Source: Marinobacter salexigens (lineage in GTDB: Bacteria > Pseudomonadota > Gammaproteobacteria > Pseudomonadales > Oleiphilaceae). From it: 64,000 nt of DNA. Both the position numbers and the translations under genes were made by a program. Of the stretch, positions 22,121 to 30,931 are shown piece after piece. The stretch covers positions 95,375-159,374 of the forward strand of contig NZ_JAHKPV010000015.1 of NCBI RefSeq assembly GCF_018860765.1. Reading direction: 5' to 3'. Below the pieces are notes generated by a model that searched no databases, was not told the origin of the DNA, and saw nothing but the letters and a program-made list of their open reading frames with translations. Positions within the stretch are counted from its first letter, which is position 1. Every line of letters begins with the position of its first letter.

Positions 22121-22644
22121 GCCAAGAAGAACAATGGCCAGAACCGGATCTACCACAAGCCATTTTGCCCCCCGGATTCCTGAAGAACCCGGTACACCTT
22201 TTGGCCTTCGGCTTTGGTAGTGGCGCAGCACCCCGGGCGCCTGGAACATGGGGTAGTTTGGCCGCCATTCCACTTTGGTACGGTTTCGCATGGCTGCCGC
22301 CCATAGCTTACTGGGCTGTTGTTGCACTGGCGTTCGTGCTGGGTGTTTGGCTATGTGGAAAGACCGCAGCCGATTTAAAAGTGCACGACCACGGCGGCAT
22401 AGTTTGGGACGAGTTCGTGGGCATGTGGATTGCTCTCGGGCTGTTTCCAGACCAAATCTACGGAGTTTTGTCAGCGTTTCTGGTTTTTAGGTTTTTTGAT
22501 GTGCTCAAGCCTTGGCCTATTGATTGGCTGGATGAGCGGCTGCCCGGTGGGTTGGGAATAATGGTTGATGACGTAGTAGCAGGCGTAATGGCTCTACCGT
22601 GCCTGTTCGCGATTGATATCTGGCTAATGCCTTACGTACTCTAA
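22117..22644 (+). CDS. pgpA: Phosphatidylglycerophosphatase A PgpA
   Basis: Inner-membrane phosphatase that removes phosphate from phosphatidylglycerol phosphate to give phosphatidylglycerol. The 175-residue protein has the family segments GSGAAPRAPGTWGSLAA and GGIVWDEFVGMWIAL with conserved acidic residues, and several hydrophobic helices. The ATG overlaps the thiL stop (ATGA). It ends the nrdR-to-pgpA operon; no clear terminator is seen after it. Confidence 0.95.
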   Translation: MSQEEQWPEPDLPQAILPPGFLKNPVHLLAFGFGSGAAPRAPGTWGSLAAIPLWYGFAWLPPIAYWAVVALAFVLGVWLCGKTAADLKVHDHGGIVWDEFVGMWIALGLFPDQIYGVLSAFLVFRFFDVLKPWPIDWLDERLPGGLGIMVDDVVAGVMALPCLFAIDIWLMPYVL

Positions 22645-22687
22645 ATTAAGTGTTCGGGCGGTCTGTTAGATATGCATATCGCCAGTG

Positions 22688-22891
22688 TTAGTGCATTTGG
22701 TGTTCTTCAGGAAGTAGCTTTACCACGTGTAGAAAACGCTTTAGGCCGATTTCGGCGCGCTCTCGCGACGCGAAGGGGCCGCTATCGAAGCCCTCTCGGG
22801 TTGTGAAGTACCATTTGTTTCCGACACAAAAAAAACGACTGCTACGAAAGGGGATGCGCCTATCTTCTCCTAATCTGCCCTGAGTGTTCAT
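22688..22891 (-). CDS. Small DUF6316-type protein
   Basis: A 67-residue protein with the pattern PFRSSRFFCVGNKWYFTTRE, GFDSGPFASRERAE and a C-terminal helix. This pattern recurs in small proteins of Pseudomonas and Marinobacter that I know as DUF6316. Function is unknown. CGGAG lies 6 nt before the ATG on the minus strand, which supports real translation. It converges on pgpA, 43 bp away. No signal peptide or membrane segment. Confidence 0.75.
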   Translation of the reverse strand: MNTQGRLGEDRRIPFRSSRFFCVGNKWYFTTREGFDSGPFASRERAEIGLKRFLHVVKLLPEEHQMH

Positions 22892-22975
22892 GGCCAGCTC
22901 CGGTGCCCGGCCTGTGTCTATGGCATGTTGGGCTATATGTGTTTTAAAAGGGTCTGCTTAAAATTAATACATTTT

Positions 22976-23003
22976 TTGACAAATTCAATGTTTTTTTAAC
23001 ATT
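22976..23003 (+). promoter_or_regulatory. AT-rich candidate promoter/regulatory stretch upstream of the DUF2057 gene
   Basis: TTGACA at 22976-22981 lies in an unusually AT-rich stretch (about 22955-23030) and is followed by an AATGTT/AACATT inverted repeat at 22987-22992 and 22998-23003 around five T. The best -10 boxes (TAACAT 22997-23002 or TAATAT 23003-23008) give poor spacing (15 or 21 bp). The downstream gene starts about 140 bp on. Promoter assignment is weak. Confidence 0.33.
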
Positions 23004-23143
23004 AATATGTTGACCTGCTATTTAAATGTGGCCGCCCGCAGTTTGTGGAACGGGTTGCCCTCAGTGGTCACGGTGTTCAAAATGCGTATCAACAGGCTGT
23101 CGTCCCGGCCCGAACAAGCTTCCCCTTACCATAAGGAAATAGC

Positions 23144-23854
23144 ATGAATGTTTTTAGCGTTTCGCGTGTTACAAGGTTCGAGATGAGCGGCCACCGTTGG
23201 TGGCTGCAGACATGCCGAATTTTTCTTCCGGCTTTACTTCTGACAGCTTTGTCCGGTTGTTCATCCGCACTTACAAAGATTGAGACTTGGGACGGTGAGC
23301 CCGCCATTGCGTTGAGCGCAGCAACCTTGAAAGCACCGAGTGTTATTCATGTCAGCCGGGTTAACGGGCGCTCAATGACCAATTACCTCATGGACGACTT
23401 AGCGCTGGATTATGCGCTGCTGCCCGGTGAAAACGAGGTGGTGTTCACCTACAAAACGATCTGGGCCAAATCCGGGGTTGTGAACAATGGCGAGTCGAAG
23501 GTTCATGTGATCGAAAGTAAGCCGCAAGTTGTGCGTTTTGAGGCGAGCCCCAATGCGATCTACCGTTTCGAATTTGCCAAGCCTAAAACCCGCCGACAGG
23601 CAGAAGATGCGCTTCCCGAGTTTTCAGCAGCGATCGTGGGGTCCGATGGACAGGCTCTGGCCCGCTCAAGTAATTGGTCGGGTATCGACAAAACTCAGGT
23701 GGCAGGCACACCCTTGACCCTCGACAAGGGTAGCGACGATGGTGAGGCTTTATCCAATAGCGAAGATGTTAGCCCGCTGAACCGCCTGAAATCAGTCTGG
23801 GAGACTGCGTCAGAAGAAGAGAAGAAAGCGTTTCTGCGCTGGGCGTTTGAGTAG
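23144..23854 (+). CDS. DUF2057 (YccT-like) lipoprotein
   Basis: A 236-residue secreted protein with a lipoprotein signal peptide ending LTALSGC, so Cys39 is the likely lipidated residue. The mature part has the DUF2057 pattern: a beta-rich segment IHVSRVNGRSM, LLPGENEVVFTYKTIW, and a C-terminal helix LKSVWETASEEEKKAFLRWA. Related YccT/DUF2057 proteins are periplasmic or envelope proteins with poorly known roles. AAGGA at 23133-23137 supports ATG 23144; ATG 23183 is a possible second start that would give a shorter signal peptide. Its stop lies 2 bp from the stop of the convergent acyltransferase gene. Confidence 0.82.
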   Translation: MNVFSVSRVTRFEMSGHRWWLQTCRIFLPALLLTALSGCSSALTKIETWDGEPAIALSAATLKAPSVIHVSRVNGRSMTNYLMDDLALDYALLPGENEVVFTYKTIWAKSGVVNNGESKVHVIESKPQVVRFEASPNAIYRFEFAKPKTRRQAEDALPEFSAAIVGSDGQALARSSNWSGIDKTQVAGTPLTLDKGSDDGEALSNSEDVSPLNRLKSVWETASEEEKKAFLRWAFE

Positions 23855-23856
23855 GG

Positions 23857-25389
23857 TTAACGCCTGAGGCGGCTCGTCAGTTTTTTTAGTGAACCTTCAA
23901 GTAAGTTCATCGCGCTGTCTGCCATTGACTGGCTCCGGGTTTCTTCAAGTGGAGTATGCATGTCCTCCGGATCCAGCATACTGGCGGCTTGCTCAATGGC
24001 ATCTAGGCTCGCGTAGGCATGATTTCGCAGAGAGTTTCCTTTGGCTACCACGTCTGGGCACATAGTGAAGTTGAGGGTAAGGCTACCCTGATAGCTTACA
24101 GCTACAATAACCAACCCCATGCTGTCGAAGAGTGGGGCGGCGTTATACTGTTGCACCAACCTTGCGCCTTGCAGGTATAGAGGTACTTGGGGGCCCGGAA
24201 TGTTGGTGATGGGCAAGTTGAATACGGGTTGATAGCGCTGGGCGATCTGTAGTTCCGAATACAGTCGCGCTGATAGGGCTAGCATAGCGGAAGGTAGCAG
24301 CTCGGTAAGGCGATCTGCTGCAATGGCTTCACGATATGGCTCAGACGCTACTGCGTTCCAGTGAATTCGGCGAATGCGTTTGGCTGGATTCTGCTCGTTG
24401 GTAGCAAGATCCAGGAGCATGGCAGACATTTGGTTGCCGGTGGTTCTGTTTAGTGTACTTGAGCGTACAGATAAGGGGGTCATGGCAACCAGCGATTCGT
24501 CATTGCTGGCGTTCTGGTCGCCAAGGTACCGGCGCAGGGTTTCCGCACAAAGTCCCAGCACTACATCATTGAGAGTGACATCCCCCAGCGTTGCTTTGAT
24601 TGCCTTGAGGCGAGATAGGTCCAGCTTGGCAGAGACTATCTGGCGATTGGCTGTAATCTGGCGGTTAAAAGGGCTGTGGGGCGCTGTAAATAGAGGGAAC
24701 GACAAGGGTATTCTGCGCAGTTGCTTCTGGATTAGACCGCGCGCAGTTGCCTCCACAGCGCCAGCAGCTATAGAGGTAACTCGCCACGGGGTGCGCAATA
24801 TGTTGGCCCCTGCCTGCAGCATAACGCGCTCTTCTGAGGGTTTTGGGCGTGGTTGCCATGGCCTCGGTGCACTAATGGGTTGTGGTTTCGGCGTGTATTC
24901 CAGCAGCTTTCCCATTATCTCGGCACCGCTAAACGCATCAATTGCTGCATGGTGCAGCTTTACAATGAGTGCGAAGCCGGGGTTGCCCTCTTTGTCGCCG
25001 CCGAGTTGGAATCCATCTACAAAGGTGATATGCCAGAGCGGGCGGTCTCGCTTCAAGGGTTCTTCCAGAATTTTGGAAGCAAGTGTCATTAAGCTCGCCT
25101 CCCGGCTGTTTTCGCCGAGGCTAACATAAGCTAGATGCCGCTCTATGCTGAAATCAGGGTCGTCAATCCAGTAGGGGTGGCCCATGCGCAGCGGGATTTC
25201 TTTCAGGCGCTGGCGAAATACCGGCACCACATGCAGGCGGCTACGTAGGTAGGAAACAAAGGTGCTGAACGCTAGGGGCGTTTCTCTCTCGCTGGCATCA
25301 AATAGATAGATGCTGCCAATATGCATCGGCGCGTTAGCTGACTCCAAGTACAGGAAAGAGGCATCCAGTTCCGATAGCTGCCGCATCAA
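23857..25389 (-). CDS. Wax ester synthase/diacylglycerol acyltransferase (WS/DGAT) homologue
   Basis: Predicted to join acyl-CoA to a fatty alcohol or diacylglycerol, making storage wax esters or triacylglycerol. The 510-residue length is normal. N-terminal LSELDASFLYLE, PLWHITFVDGF, the active-site motif HHAAIDA at residues 146-152, NDVVLGLCAETLRRYL and the C-terminal NIPGPQVPLYLQGAR and SMGLVIVAVSYQG segments are those of the WS/DGAT family. The last residue of the HHxxxDG motif is Ala, not Gly; both His and the Asp are kept. GGAG with a 7-nt spacer supports ATG 25389. Marinobacter species carry several such genes, so this may be one paralogue; substrate cannot be read from sequence. Confidence 0.9.
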   Translation of the reverse strand: MMRQLSELDASFLYLESANAPMHIGSIYLFDASERETPLAFSTFVSYLRSRLHVVPVFRQRLKEIPLRMGHPYWIDDPDFSIERHLAYVSLGENSREASLMTLASKILEEPLKRDRPLWHITFVDGFQLGGDKEGNPGFALIVKLHHAAIDAFSGAEIMGKLLEYTPKPQPISAPRPWQPRPKPSEERVMLQAGANILRTPWRVTSIAAGAVEATARGLIQKQLRRIPLSFPLFTAPHSPFNRQITANRQIVSAKLDLSRLKAIKATLGDVTLNDVVLGLCAETLRRYLGDQNASNDESLVAMTPLSVRSSTLNRTTGNQMSAMLLDLATNEQNPAKRIRRIHWNAVASEPYREAIAADRLTELLPSAMLALSARLYSELQIAQRYQPVFNLPITNIPGPQVPLYLQGARLVQQYNAAPLFDSMGLVIVAVSYQGSLTLNFTMCPDVVAKGNSLRNHAYASLDAIEQAASMLDPEDMHTPLEETRSQSMADSAMNLLEGSLKKLTSRLRR

Positions 25390-25509
25390 GGGGCTCCATT
25401 GTTTACAAGGTTGTGTGCAGTATAAATGAACCTGCTAGTCATGCCGTTGACTCATTTGCCTGTTTGGGCTCAGCTTTGCAGTCATGATGACCTTGTTTTG
25501 CAGGGATGT

Positions 25510-26421
25510 TTAGCTCTCAAGCCAATCTGTTATAGCTGGATCGTTTATGAGTCGTTGCCAGAACCAGATTAGTGCTTTGCCTTTGTCGTCGGCGTGCCGT
25601 GCAGTCTGAAGGGTGATGGGCTGTCTTGGCTCGCACACCTGTTTTTCGATGAGTTGACCTGATTCCAGCAACTCTTTAACTCGGGCTCGTGGCAGCCAGC
25701 CTATCCCCAGACCTGCCTTTTGAATGGCAATTTTGTGGTCGACGTTGGTGCCGCTTAACGTTCGCTGTCGGTGAAATATACCGGCGTGGCCCGCAGGCAG
25801 CGAGCGGGATGAATCTGCGGCAACAGCAGCTGGAAAGCGGCAGATGTCGTCTTCGGTCAGTGGGTTCTGGGCTTGCGCCAATGGGTGGTCAAAAGAAACA
25901 GCAAAAACGAAGTCCATAATGCCCAGTACATGGCTGGTGAAGTTTCCTGCAGGTTTGCTGATGTCGTCGGCACCGATAACGAGATCCACTCTGCGGCTTT
26001 GCAGAGCATCCCAAGTGCCAGCAAAAACTTCTTCGGTTATTTGGACGTCGACCGGAACCCCTAGGGCATAGAAGTCCTTAATCGCCGGGAACAGGCACTC
26101 TGCTGGGAGTAGTGAGTTAAACCCAATACGTAAACGCGTTTCCCAGCCTTGGGCGACTTGCCGGGTTGAGTGTGCAAGGTTCTCGGCGGCCTCCAGCAGT
26201 GTTCTGCCTTCTTCGAGCAGGTAACGGCCAGCGGGGGTGAGCACGGCTCGGTGCCCGCTCCGGTCAAACAGCATTACGTTAAGATCTTCTTCGAGCTTTT
26301 GCACTGTGTAGCTTATGGCCGACGGCACTCGGAATAGCTGGCCTGCTGCTCCGGCAAAACTGCCTTTTCGGTCGATGGCGTCTAGGACTCTTAGGGCATC
26401 TATGGTGATGGCTGTGGGCAT
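25510..26421 (-). CDS. LysR-family transcriptional regulator
   Basis: A 303-residue regulator with an N-terminal winged helix-turn-helix (ALRVLDAIDRKGSFAGAAGQ, then SAISYTVQKLEEDL) and a LysR substrate-binding domain (RLRIGFNSLLPAE onward, ending WFWQRLINDP). I place the start at ATG 26421 (MPTAITIDALRVL), which fits the family; the frame stays open for 73 more codons but those run through the long hairpin repeat and have no family likeness. No strong ribosome site is visible. It is divergent from the glutathionyl-hydroquinone reductase gene, so it may regulate it; the effector is unknown. Confidence 0.9.
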   Translation of the reverse strand: MPTAITIDALRVLDAIDRKGSFAGAAGQLFRVPSAISYTVQKLEEDLNVMLFDRSGHRAVLTPAGRYLLEEGRTLLEAAENLAHSTRQVAQGWETRLRIGFNSLLPAECLFPAIKDFYALGVPVDVQITEEVFAGTWDALQSRRVDLVIGADDISKPAGNFTSHVLGIMDFVFAVSFDHPLAQAQNPLTEDDICRFPAAVAADSSRSLPAGHAGIFHRQRTLSGTNVDHKIAIQKAGLGIGWLPRARVKELLESGQLIEKQVCEPRQPITLQTARHADDKGKALIWFWQRLINDPAITDWLES

Positions 26422-26507
26422 GTTCGAATTATCTGAGGTTGTTGGCCAGAATTGGTTGCTTGAGAGTGTAGCAGTTGGGCCGCTATCCTTCTTTACATGT
26501 GGCGTTC

Positions 26508-26616
26508 GCGTCTGTCGGGCAAGCCTCTCACAAACACGCCGTGAACCCGTCCTTGGGGGCTCGGCATTGCCATCCTTGGCAATGCACGGTTTGTGAGAGG
26601 CTTGCCCGACAGACGC
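26508..26616. repeat. Long hairpin repeat, copy 2 (28-bp perfect outer arms, 53-nt loop)
   Basis: Arms 26508-26535 and 26589-26616 are perfect reverse complements over 28 bp. The 53-nt loop (26536-26588) holds two small hairpins with cores GTCCTTG (about 26549-26555) and ATCCTTG (about 26572-26578). Loop length and the register of both cores match copy 1 at 12020-12120, while the arm sequences are unrelated. It lies in the 262-bp divergent gap between the LysR gene and the hydroquinone reductase gene and would fold strongly in any transcript crossing it. Confidence 0.85.
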
Positions 26617-26683
26617 CCGGTATCTGGTGCTGGCCTTCATTGAGGTTGGTGCGTTAAGTCAGAGCTTTTAAGGAGTATTCAGT

Positions 26684-27667
26684 ATGGGTCTTCTTGTTGA
26701 TGGAAAATGGCAGGACAAGTGGTACGACACCAGCAAAACCGGCGGTAAATTCGAGCGTGAAGCAGCGCGTTTTCGGAATTGGGTAACGGCAGATGGTTCG
26801 CCGGGGCCTGAAGGTGAGGGTGGTTTCAAGGCTGAGTCCGGGCGTTATCACTTGTATGTATCTTTGGCTTGCCCATGGGCCCATCGCACGCTAATTTTCC
26901 GGAAGCTGAAGGGCCTTGAAAAGCATATTTCCGTATCGGTAGTGTATCCGGATATGGTTGAGAACGGCTGGGAGTTCCAGCCGGATGACAGTGCCCATAA
27001 AGACGATCTTCATGATTTCCGCTTTATGCACCAGGTGTATACCAAAGCTGCGCCGGATTACACCGGTCGAGTGACGGTTCCTGCCTTGTGGGACAAGCAC
27101 CAGAGCACCGTAGCCAGCAACGAGTCGGCGGAGATTATCCGGATGTTCAACTCGGCATTTGATGGTCTTGAGGGTGTAAATAAAGAGTTGGATTTCTACC
27201 CGGAAGCACTGCGGCCAGACATTGACGCGGTGAACGAGCGGGTTTACAACACGGTTAACAACGGTGTTTATAAGGCAGGCTTTGCCACGGCTCAGGATCA
27301 GTATGAGAAAGCCTATGTCGAGCTGTTCGAATCGCTGGACTGGCTGGAGGCCAGGTTGGCGAAGCAGCGTTATCTGACCGGGAGTACAATAACAGAGGCG
27401 GATTGGCGCTTGTTCACAACGCTGGCTCGGTTCGACGCTGTTTACTACAGCCACTTCAAGTGTAATCGCCAGCGCATTAGCGAGTTCCCAGCGCTTTCAG
27501 GGTATCTGAGGGAGCTGTATCAGGTGCCTGGTGTGGCTGATACTGTGGATATTCGCCAGATTAAACAGCACTACTATGTGAGCCAACGCACCATTAACCC
27601 TACACAGGTGATACCGGTGGGGCCGCAGTTGGATTTCACGGCCCCCCACGGGCGCGATGGCCTTTAA
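26684..27667 (+). CDS. yqjG: Glutathionyl-hydroquinone reductase (YqjG/Xi-class GST)
   Basis: Removes glutathione from glutathionyl-hydroquinones, protecting against quinone adducts. The 327-residue length is typical. The catalytic motif LACPWAHR has C63, the same position as in E. coli YqjG, and the C-terminal GST helical domain has ITEADWRLFTTLARFDAVYYSHFK split over two conserved blocks. AAGGAG at 26670-26675 with an 8-nt spacer supports ATG 26684. It is divergent from a LysR regulator and followed by convergent ispB. Confidence 0.95.
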   Translation: MGLLVDGKWQDKWYDTSKTGGKFEREAARFRNWVTADGSPGPEGEGGFKAESGRYHLYVSLACPWAHRTLIFRKLKGLEKHISVSVVYPDMVENGWEFQPDDSAHKDDLHDFRFMHQVYTKAAPDYTGRVTVPALWDKHQSTVASNESAEIIRMFNSAFDGLEGVNKELDFYPEALRPDIDAVNERVYNTVNNGVYKAGFATAQDQYEKAYVELFESLDWLEARLAKQRYLTGSTITEADWRLFTTLARFDAVYYSHFKCNRQRISEFPALSGYLRELYQVPGVADTVDIRQIKQHYYVSQRTINPTQVIPVGPQLDFTAPHGRDGL

Positions 27668-27690
27668 CTCGTTTTGCTCTGGAAGGTTTT

Positions 27691-28659
27691 TTAGCTGACT
27701 CGCGCGACAGCGACCTGAGTCAGCAGTTCCAGAGCCTCTTTATGGGGCGAGGCCGGGAGTGCGTTTAGGGCATCCGAGGCTTTTGCCGCTTCGGCTCTGG
27801 CGCGCTCCATGGTGTATTCCAGCGCTCCGGAAGCATTAACAAGATCGAGTACCTTTGGTAAATCATCCAGCCCGCCTTTGCGAATGGCTTGACGTATGAG
27901 TTGGCGGCCTTCGTCGCTGCTGGTTGCCATGGCGTGGATTAAGGGCAGGGTGGTTTTGCCTTCAGCCAAGTCGTCGCCCACGTTCTTGCCCATGGCTTCG
28001 GCGTCGCCGCGATAGTCCAGAACATCATCCACTAGCTGGAAAGCCAGCCCCAGATGTTTACCGTAGTTTTTCAATGCCTGTTTCCGCGTGTCGCTTGCGT
28101 TAGCGAGGATAGCACCGGAGTGGGATGCCGCTTCGAACAGCATGGCCGTTTTATTATGGATCACGGTCATGTATTGATCTTCTGTAAGATCCGGGTTTTT
28201 TACGTTCATCAGCTGCATAACTTCGCCCTGAGCGATCACGGCTGTCGCGTGGGACAAAATCTCCATAATGGGAAGGCTTTTAAGCTCTACCATCATCTCG
28301 AACGCGCGAGCGTAGAGGAAATCACCTACGAGCACGCTAGGCGCATTGCCCCAATTGGCGTTCGCTGTGCTTCGGCCCCGGCGCATATCTGATGTGTCCA
28401 CCACATCGTCGTGAAGCAGGGTGGCGGTATGGAGAAATTCAATGACTGCAGCCAGCTTCAGGTGTTCATGTTTGCTATAACCTGATGCCCGGCTGGAAAG
28501 CAAAACCAGCAATGGTCTCAGGCGCTTACCGCCACTTTCGATAATGTGCTGGGCTATTTTCTCTACCAGAGGGACGTCCGAAGAAAGCCGTTGGATAATC
28601 AGGTCATTAACGCGGCTGAAATCATCCGCCACGGAGTCGTAAATGCGCTGGGCTGTCAT
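27691..28659 (-). CDS. ispB: Polyprenyl diphosphate synthase IspB (octaprenyl/solanesyl type)
   Basis: Makes the long trans-polyprenyl diphosphate used as ubiquinone side chain. The 322-residue protein has the first Asp-rich motif in LLHDDVVD, the second in FQLVDDVLDY, and GGKRLRPLL near the N-terminus. I chose ATG 28659 (MTAQRIYDSVADDF), which matches the family; the open frame runs 52 codons upstream through the rplU promoter region. Chain length cannot be decided by eye; UQ-9 in the suggested genus would imply a nonaprenyl product. It is divergent from rplU, a common gammaproteobacterial arrangement. Confidence 0.95.
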   Translation of the reverse strand: MTAQRIYDSVADDFSRVNDLIIQRLSSDVPLVEKIAQHIIESGGKRLRPLLVLLSSRASGYSKHEHLKLAAVIEFLHTATLLHDDVVDTSDMRRGRSTANANWGNAPSVLVGDFLYARAFEMMVELKSLPIMEILSHATAVIAQGEVMQLMNVKNPDLTEDQYMTVIHNKTAMLFEAASHSGAILANASDTRKQALKNYGKHLGLAFQLVDDVLDYRGDAEAMGKNVGDDLAEGKTTLPLIHAMATSSDEGRQLIRQAIRKGGLDDLPKVLDLVNASGALEYTMERARAEAAKASDALNALPASPHKEALELLTQVAVARVS

Positions 28660-28770
28660 GCGGCTTATGGATCCCTTGCTGGTGTTGAGGTTTTGTGGCT
28701 GTCTGACGCCCTGATAATACAGGCAGGACGCGGCAATGCTAGGTATTGCTGCGGTTAGTGTCAACTTGGC

Positions 28771-28799
28771 TTGTATTGCTGGGCGCCTTTTCGTACAAT
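28771..28799 (+). promoter_or_regulatory. Candidate sigma70 promoter of rplU-rpmA
   Basis: TTGTAT at 28771-28776 and TACAAT at 28794-28799 with a 17-bp spacer, about 110 bp upstream of rplU, in the divergent gap with ispB. A long leader is usual for ribosomal protein operons. Confidence 0.55.
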
Positions 28800-28908
28800 C
28801 ACGCGCCCAACTCATCCCAACCTGCGCTCCCTGTTATAGGGTTGCCAAAGCGCTTCCCTTAGAATCAGGCGGATAAGAGCAGGGATGGGTCAATCGCGGA
28901 GAAAGTGA

Positions 28909-29220
28909 ATGTACGCAGTTATTGTTAGCGGTGGTAAACAGCACCGAGTTAAAGAAGGCGAAACTCTGAAGCTTGAAAAGCTAGAAGTGGAAACTGGCGG
29001 CAACGTCGAGTTTGACCGCGTTCTGCTGATCGCCGATGGCGACAATTTCAAAGTTGGCGCGCCGGTAGTTGATGGTGCCAAAGTGACTGCAGAAGTGGTA
29101 AGCCACGGTCGTCACGACAAGATCAATATCATCAAGTTCCGTCGTCGTAAGCACTCAATGAAGCGTCAGGGCCACCGTCAGTGGTTTACTGAAGTCAAGA
29201 TCACGGGTATTCAGGGCTAA
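28909..29220 (+). CDS. rplU: 50S ribosomal protein L21
   Basis: Binds 23S rRNA in the large subunit. The 103-residue length and N-terminus [18 protein letters not shown] are those of L21, and the C-terminal basic [19 protein letters not shown] is the rRNA-binding segment. First gene of rplU-rpmA; rpmA follows after 36 bp. Confidence 0.99.
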   Translation: MYAVIVSGGKQHRVKEGETLKLEKLEVETGGNVEFDRVLLIADGDNFKVGAPVVDGAKVTAEVVSHGRHDKINIIKFRRRKHSMKRQGHRQWFTEVKITGIQG

Positions 29221-29256
29221 GCCCTCGAAAAAAAACCCCTAATTAGGAGGCTTGTC

Positions 29257-29520
29257 ATGGCTCACAAAAAAGCAGCAGGTAGTACCCGTAACGGTCGCGA
29301 TTCCGAGTCGAAACGACTTGGTGTTAAGCGCTACGGCGGCGAAGCAGTTTCTGCAGGCAGTATTATCGTCCGTCAGCGCGGAACCCGTTTCCACGCAGGC
29401 ACCAATGTTGGCCTGGGCAAAGACCACACCTTGTTTGCGAAAGCAGACGGTCAGGTCGTGTTCGAAGTAAAAGGTCCACAGAACCGCAAGTTCGTAAGCA
29501 TCGTTCCAGCTGCTGCCTGA
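29257..29520 (+). CDS. rpmA: 50S ribosomal protein L27
   Basis: L27 reaches into the peptidyl-transferase centre with its N-terminal tail. The 87-residue protein begins [19 protein letters not shown], so it is the E. coli-type form without a cleavable N-terminal extension. AGGAGG at 29244-29249 with a 7-nt spacer supports the ATG. A terminator follows before obgE. Confidence 0.99.
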   Translation: MAHKKAAGSTRNGRDSESKRLGVKRYGGEAVSAGSIIVRQRGTRFHAGTNVGLGKDHTLFAKADGQVVFEVKGPQNRKFVSIVPAAA

Positions 29521-29597
29521 GCAGCGGCGAGCCGGTTCTGTCGAACCTTGGGTAGCCCTGACATTCTCCTGTTATAGTGGGAGTTAGAGCCACCCGG

Positions 29598-30865
<1,268 letters not shown>

Positions 30866-30931
30866 GTTTCGGTACTTCTAGCAGTAGCGCCTGAGTTATC
30901 CCGTTAGTTCGAAAGAGACAAAGCCCAAATC

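Noticed and set aside
25390..25509. TATACT as promoter of the WS/DGAT gene
   Set aside because: A TATACT is present on the minus strand but the -35 region is a poor match, so it is not listed.
26422..26640. 73-codon N-terminal extension of the LysR protein
   Set aside because: The frame runs through the palindromic repeat, lies before a standard LysR N-terminus and has no ribosome site.
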